In this document: piece by piece, positions 62,334-64,000 of the stretch | How the letters are laid out: the number at the start of each line of letters is the position of its first letter | How positions within the stretch are numbered: the stretch's first letter is position 1 | Assembly: GCA_965213575.1 (NCBI GenBank) | Contig: CBDBZN010000022.1 | Coordinates: 27,250-91,249, forward strand | Reading direction: 5' to 3' | DNA from: JAUHXS01 sp965213575 | GTDB lineage: Bacteria > Bacteroidota > Bacteroidia > Chitinophagales > JAUHXS01 | Length of the DNA stretch: 64,000 bases | Notes under the pieces: model-generated | Seen by the model: only the letters and a program-made list of their open reading frames with translations | Told to the model about the DNA's origin: nothing | The model's database searches: none | Made by a program: the position numbers and the translations under genes

Positions 62334-63498
62334 TATTAAATAATTCTATATGTTGTTGAATAGGCTTATCATCTAAAATAATCTTTTTTGCATATTCATA
62401 AGCATTATTAGACCATACATTGTAAGTTTTCTCATCGAAAGAAGCTGCTTGTATAATAGCATCATAAATTGCTTGCTCATTATTTAATGATATATCCCAG
62501 CCGATTTTATTTTCTTTAAGATTTTTCCAAGGAGTTTGATTACTAATAATAACCGGGCATCCGGCAAAAAAGCTTTCTACAATAGAATGTCCATAGTTTT
62601 CATTTTTAGTAGGAAGAAAATGAAAATGATAATCTTGCAAAGTATTATGAATGTTTGAGTGATCTACCGTTCCTTTATAATCAATTGAAATATTAGGATT
62701 TTTTTGAGCAATAGAGGTTATGATTTCATTGCATTCATTCCAGTAACTTGTATCATCTATCTGTCCAAAAATATCATAAGTAATAGTATACTTTATAGGT
62801 ATTTTTTTTAATTGTAACAAAGCATATTTTAAATTTTTAACCGGCGATATTCTCGATAAGTAAAAGAACTTAGCATGAAAAGGCTCTTTAATTTTAGGTA
62901 TAAACTGAATATTCTTTAGCTCAGGATCTGTAAGATTTTCTGCAATAAAAATTTTGTTATTCTTTCCAAAAACGTTTATAATATCGTTAGCCTCGTATTC
63001 TACAGTAGCTTGCCAATTTATATTTTCAAATAACCCAAGCGCTTTTCCAAGAGATAGGAATAAATTTTTTTTGTACGGTTTTAAACTGAGAGAACCTTTA
63101 GCTAACATTCCTCTGGGAGCCAATACAATTTTTATCTTTTTACGCATGGAGTTAACAGCCAATAAAGGAAATATTGAAAACTTAATTGAGTATAAGCTGT
63201 TTAGATATAGTATGTCAAAACTTGTTTGTTTAATTAACGAATACAAATTTTTTAAACCGGTTCCATCTGACGAGCAATAATATATGTCAATATTCTCATT
63301 AAGCTTAATCCACCGGTCGCTGATTATATTTTCATATGGAATAGTTTCTTGATAGTCAGAATTAGTGGTGATGATCTTAAAACTAAACTCTGTGTTTAAT
63401 TGTTGAACTAAATTATAACATGACCGGACCGGCCCCCCCGCTTTATAACCGGGATAAAACCAATCAATCATCAATAGAATTGTTTGCTTAGTTTTCAA
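62323..63498 (-). CDS. Glycosyltransferase family 4 protein
   Basis: This 391-residue GT-B transferase begins LLMIDWFYPGYKAGGPVRSC, typical of Bacteroidota polysaccharide clusters. It has VLAPRGMLAKGSLSLKPYKK, FYLSRISPVKNLKYALLQLK and the C-terminal LPTKNENYGHSIVESFFAGC. The start is a TTG at 63498 inside the end of the asparagine synthase gene; a later ATG at 63471 would remove part of the first strand and is less likely. Confidence 0.9.
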   Translation of the reverse strand: MKTKQTILLMIDWFYPGYKAGGPVRSCYNLVQQLNTEFSFKIITTNSDYQETIPYENIISDRWIKLNENIDIYYCSSDGTGLKNLYSLIKQTSFDILYLNSLYSIKFSIFPLLAVNSMRKKIKIVLAPRGMLAKGSLSLKPYKKNLFLSLGKALGLFENINWQATVEYEANDIINVFGKNNKIFIAENLTDPELKNIQFIPKIKEPFHAKFFYLSRISPVKNLKYALLQLKKIPIKYTITYDIFGQIDDTSYWNECNEIITSIAQKNPNISIDYKGTVDHSNIHNTLQDYHFHFLPTKNENYGHSIVESFFAGCPVIISNQTPWKNLKENKIGWDISLNNEQAIYDAIIQAASFDEKTYNVWSNNAYEYAKKIILDDKPIQQHIELFNNAQ

Positions 63499-64000
63499 TA
63501 TTGTTTTTCTCTAACCAATAACCTAATACAACCAAAATCCATATACGCGACCAATTGATATTACTTTTATTATTAGTAAAATCTTTCCAGAATTTAACCA
63601 TTGCTGATTCATTAACAAAACTTCGCGCGGCAAGGCTATGAATGGCATTATCTGCAAATGTATATAAATCTTTCCTTAGCCATGATTCCCACGGGAATGT
63701 AAAGCCCATCTTTGGCCTATCAATAATCTCTATAGGCAGCTTATTTCCCAATGCATCAGTTAATAATTTTTTAGGAGTTGTGCCCATCTTGTATTCATCA
63801 GGTATCGATAGTACAAATTCTACTAATTTATGGTCTAAAAAAGGAACACGTACTTCTAATGCATGAGCCATACTCATTTGATCAGTATCTCTCAATAGTA
63901 CATTTTGTAAATAAGAGTTTAATTCCAGATATGAAACTTGACTTAAATAAGGAAGATGATTTATATTGTCAGTTTTAAGATAATTCGTATTATAATTTTT
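63488..64000 (-). CDS. Asparagine synthase (glutamine-hydrolysing), C-terminal part, cut by the window end
   Basis: Only the last 170 residues are visible; the frame stays open to base 64000. The strings LLRDTDQMSMAHALEVRVPF, LDHKLVEFVLSIPDEYKMG and RPKMGFTFPWESWLRKDL belong to the synthetase domain of AsnB-type enzymes. Such genes occur inside surface polysaccharide clusters, where they may amidate a sugar acid. Overlap of 11 bases with the glycosyltransferase gene supports a shared transcript. Confidence 0.9.
   Translation of the reverse strand, partial: KNYNTNYLKTDNINHLPYLSQVSYLELNSYLQNVLLRDTDQMSMAHALEVRVPFLDHKLVEFVLSIPDEYKMGTTPKKLLTDALGNKLPIEIIDRPKMGFTFPWESWLRKDLYTFADNAIHSLAARSFVNESAMVKFWKDFTNNKSNINWSRIWILVVLGYWLEKNNIEN

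Overview
The window is a 64 kb stretch of an AT-rich Bacteroidota chromosome. Supporting this are an alternative complex III operon linked to a caa3-type oxidase, secreted proteins with type IX secretion (T9SS) C-terminal sorting domains, promoters of the TTG-N19/20-TAnnTTTG type, a tmRNA with tag GESNYAMAA, and Bacteroidota families such as DUF3127 and DUF6089. A Chitinophagales/Saprospirales-like member is my guess; it is not proven. No phage, insertion sequence, CRISPR array or plasmid functions were found. The gene content is mostly housekeeping and respiratory.

Layout. (1) 2-13302: alternative complex III genes actB(partial)-C-D-E-F, then oxidase subunits II and I, heme O synthase, two subunit III genes, subunit IV, a Sco copper chaperone and a DUF420 protein. 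Together they form a quinol to cytochrome c to oxygen electron path with its assembly factors. (2) 13318-15045: an AAA-type ATPase behind a repeat-built promoter, and an unknown membrane protein. (3) 15171-22014: heme genes hemA-hemC-hemD-(chlorite dismutase/HemQ-like)-DUF1697-hemL, a truncated GIY-YIG gene with repeats, and hemE. (4) 22038-27751: RNA methyltransferase, AlkC-like protein, pirin, lipoprotein, saccharopine dehydrogenase-like enzyme. (5) 27933-29421: tmRNA with terminator, a low-coding stretch with hairpins, and a 46-residue basic protein. (6) 29422-39388: TPR protein, ComA, DUF368, aroE, a large hybrid histidine kinase, a sigma-54 response regulator and an M29 aminopeptidase, probably co-transcribed. 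(7) 39495-46408: aromatic amino acid catabolism with tryptophan 2,3-dioxygenase, SDR, aminomuconate-semialdehyde dehydrogenase, RidA-type deaminase, FAH-family enzyme, flavin reductase and glutamate formimidoyltransferase. (8) 46463-52368: secreted M43 protease, malate dehydrogenase, and a copper-type cluster (small Cys protein, beta-barrel, MbnP-like, MbnH-like). (9) 52428-57822: SGNH plus MBOAT acyltransferase pair and a large T9SS cargo protein. (10) 58044-64000: tRNA-Val, DUF3127, glycosyltransferases, DUF6089 and the end of a polysaccharide cluster.

The most unusual feature is that eight genes, several of them essential respiratory genes, are each broken by single extra bases. There are nine events, all +1 and mostly in homopolymer runs, and removing one base restores a family-typical protein each time. 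Consensus sequencing error is the simplest explanation, but the bias to insertions deserves checking. The best biological leads are the MbnP/MbnH copper cluster (an enzyme family that turns a protein tryptophan into kynurenine), the HemQ-like protein inside the heme cluster, the ComA sulfonate gene, and a repeat-flanked GIY-YIG remnant.
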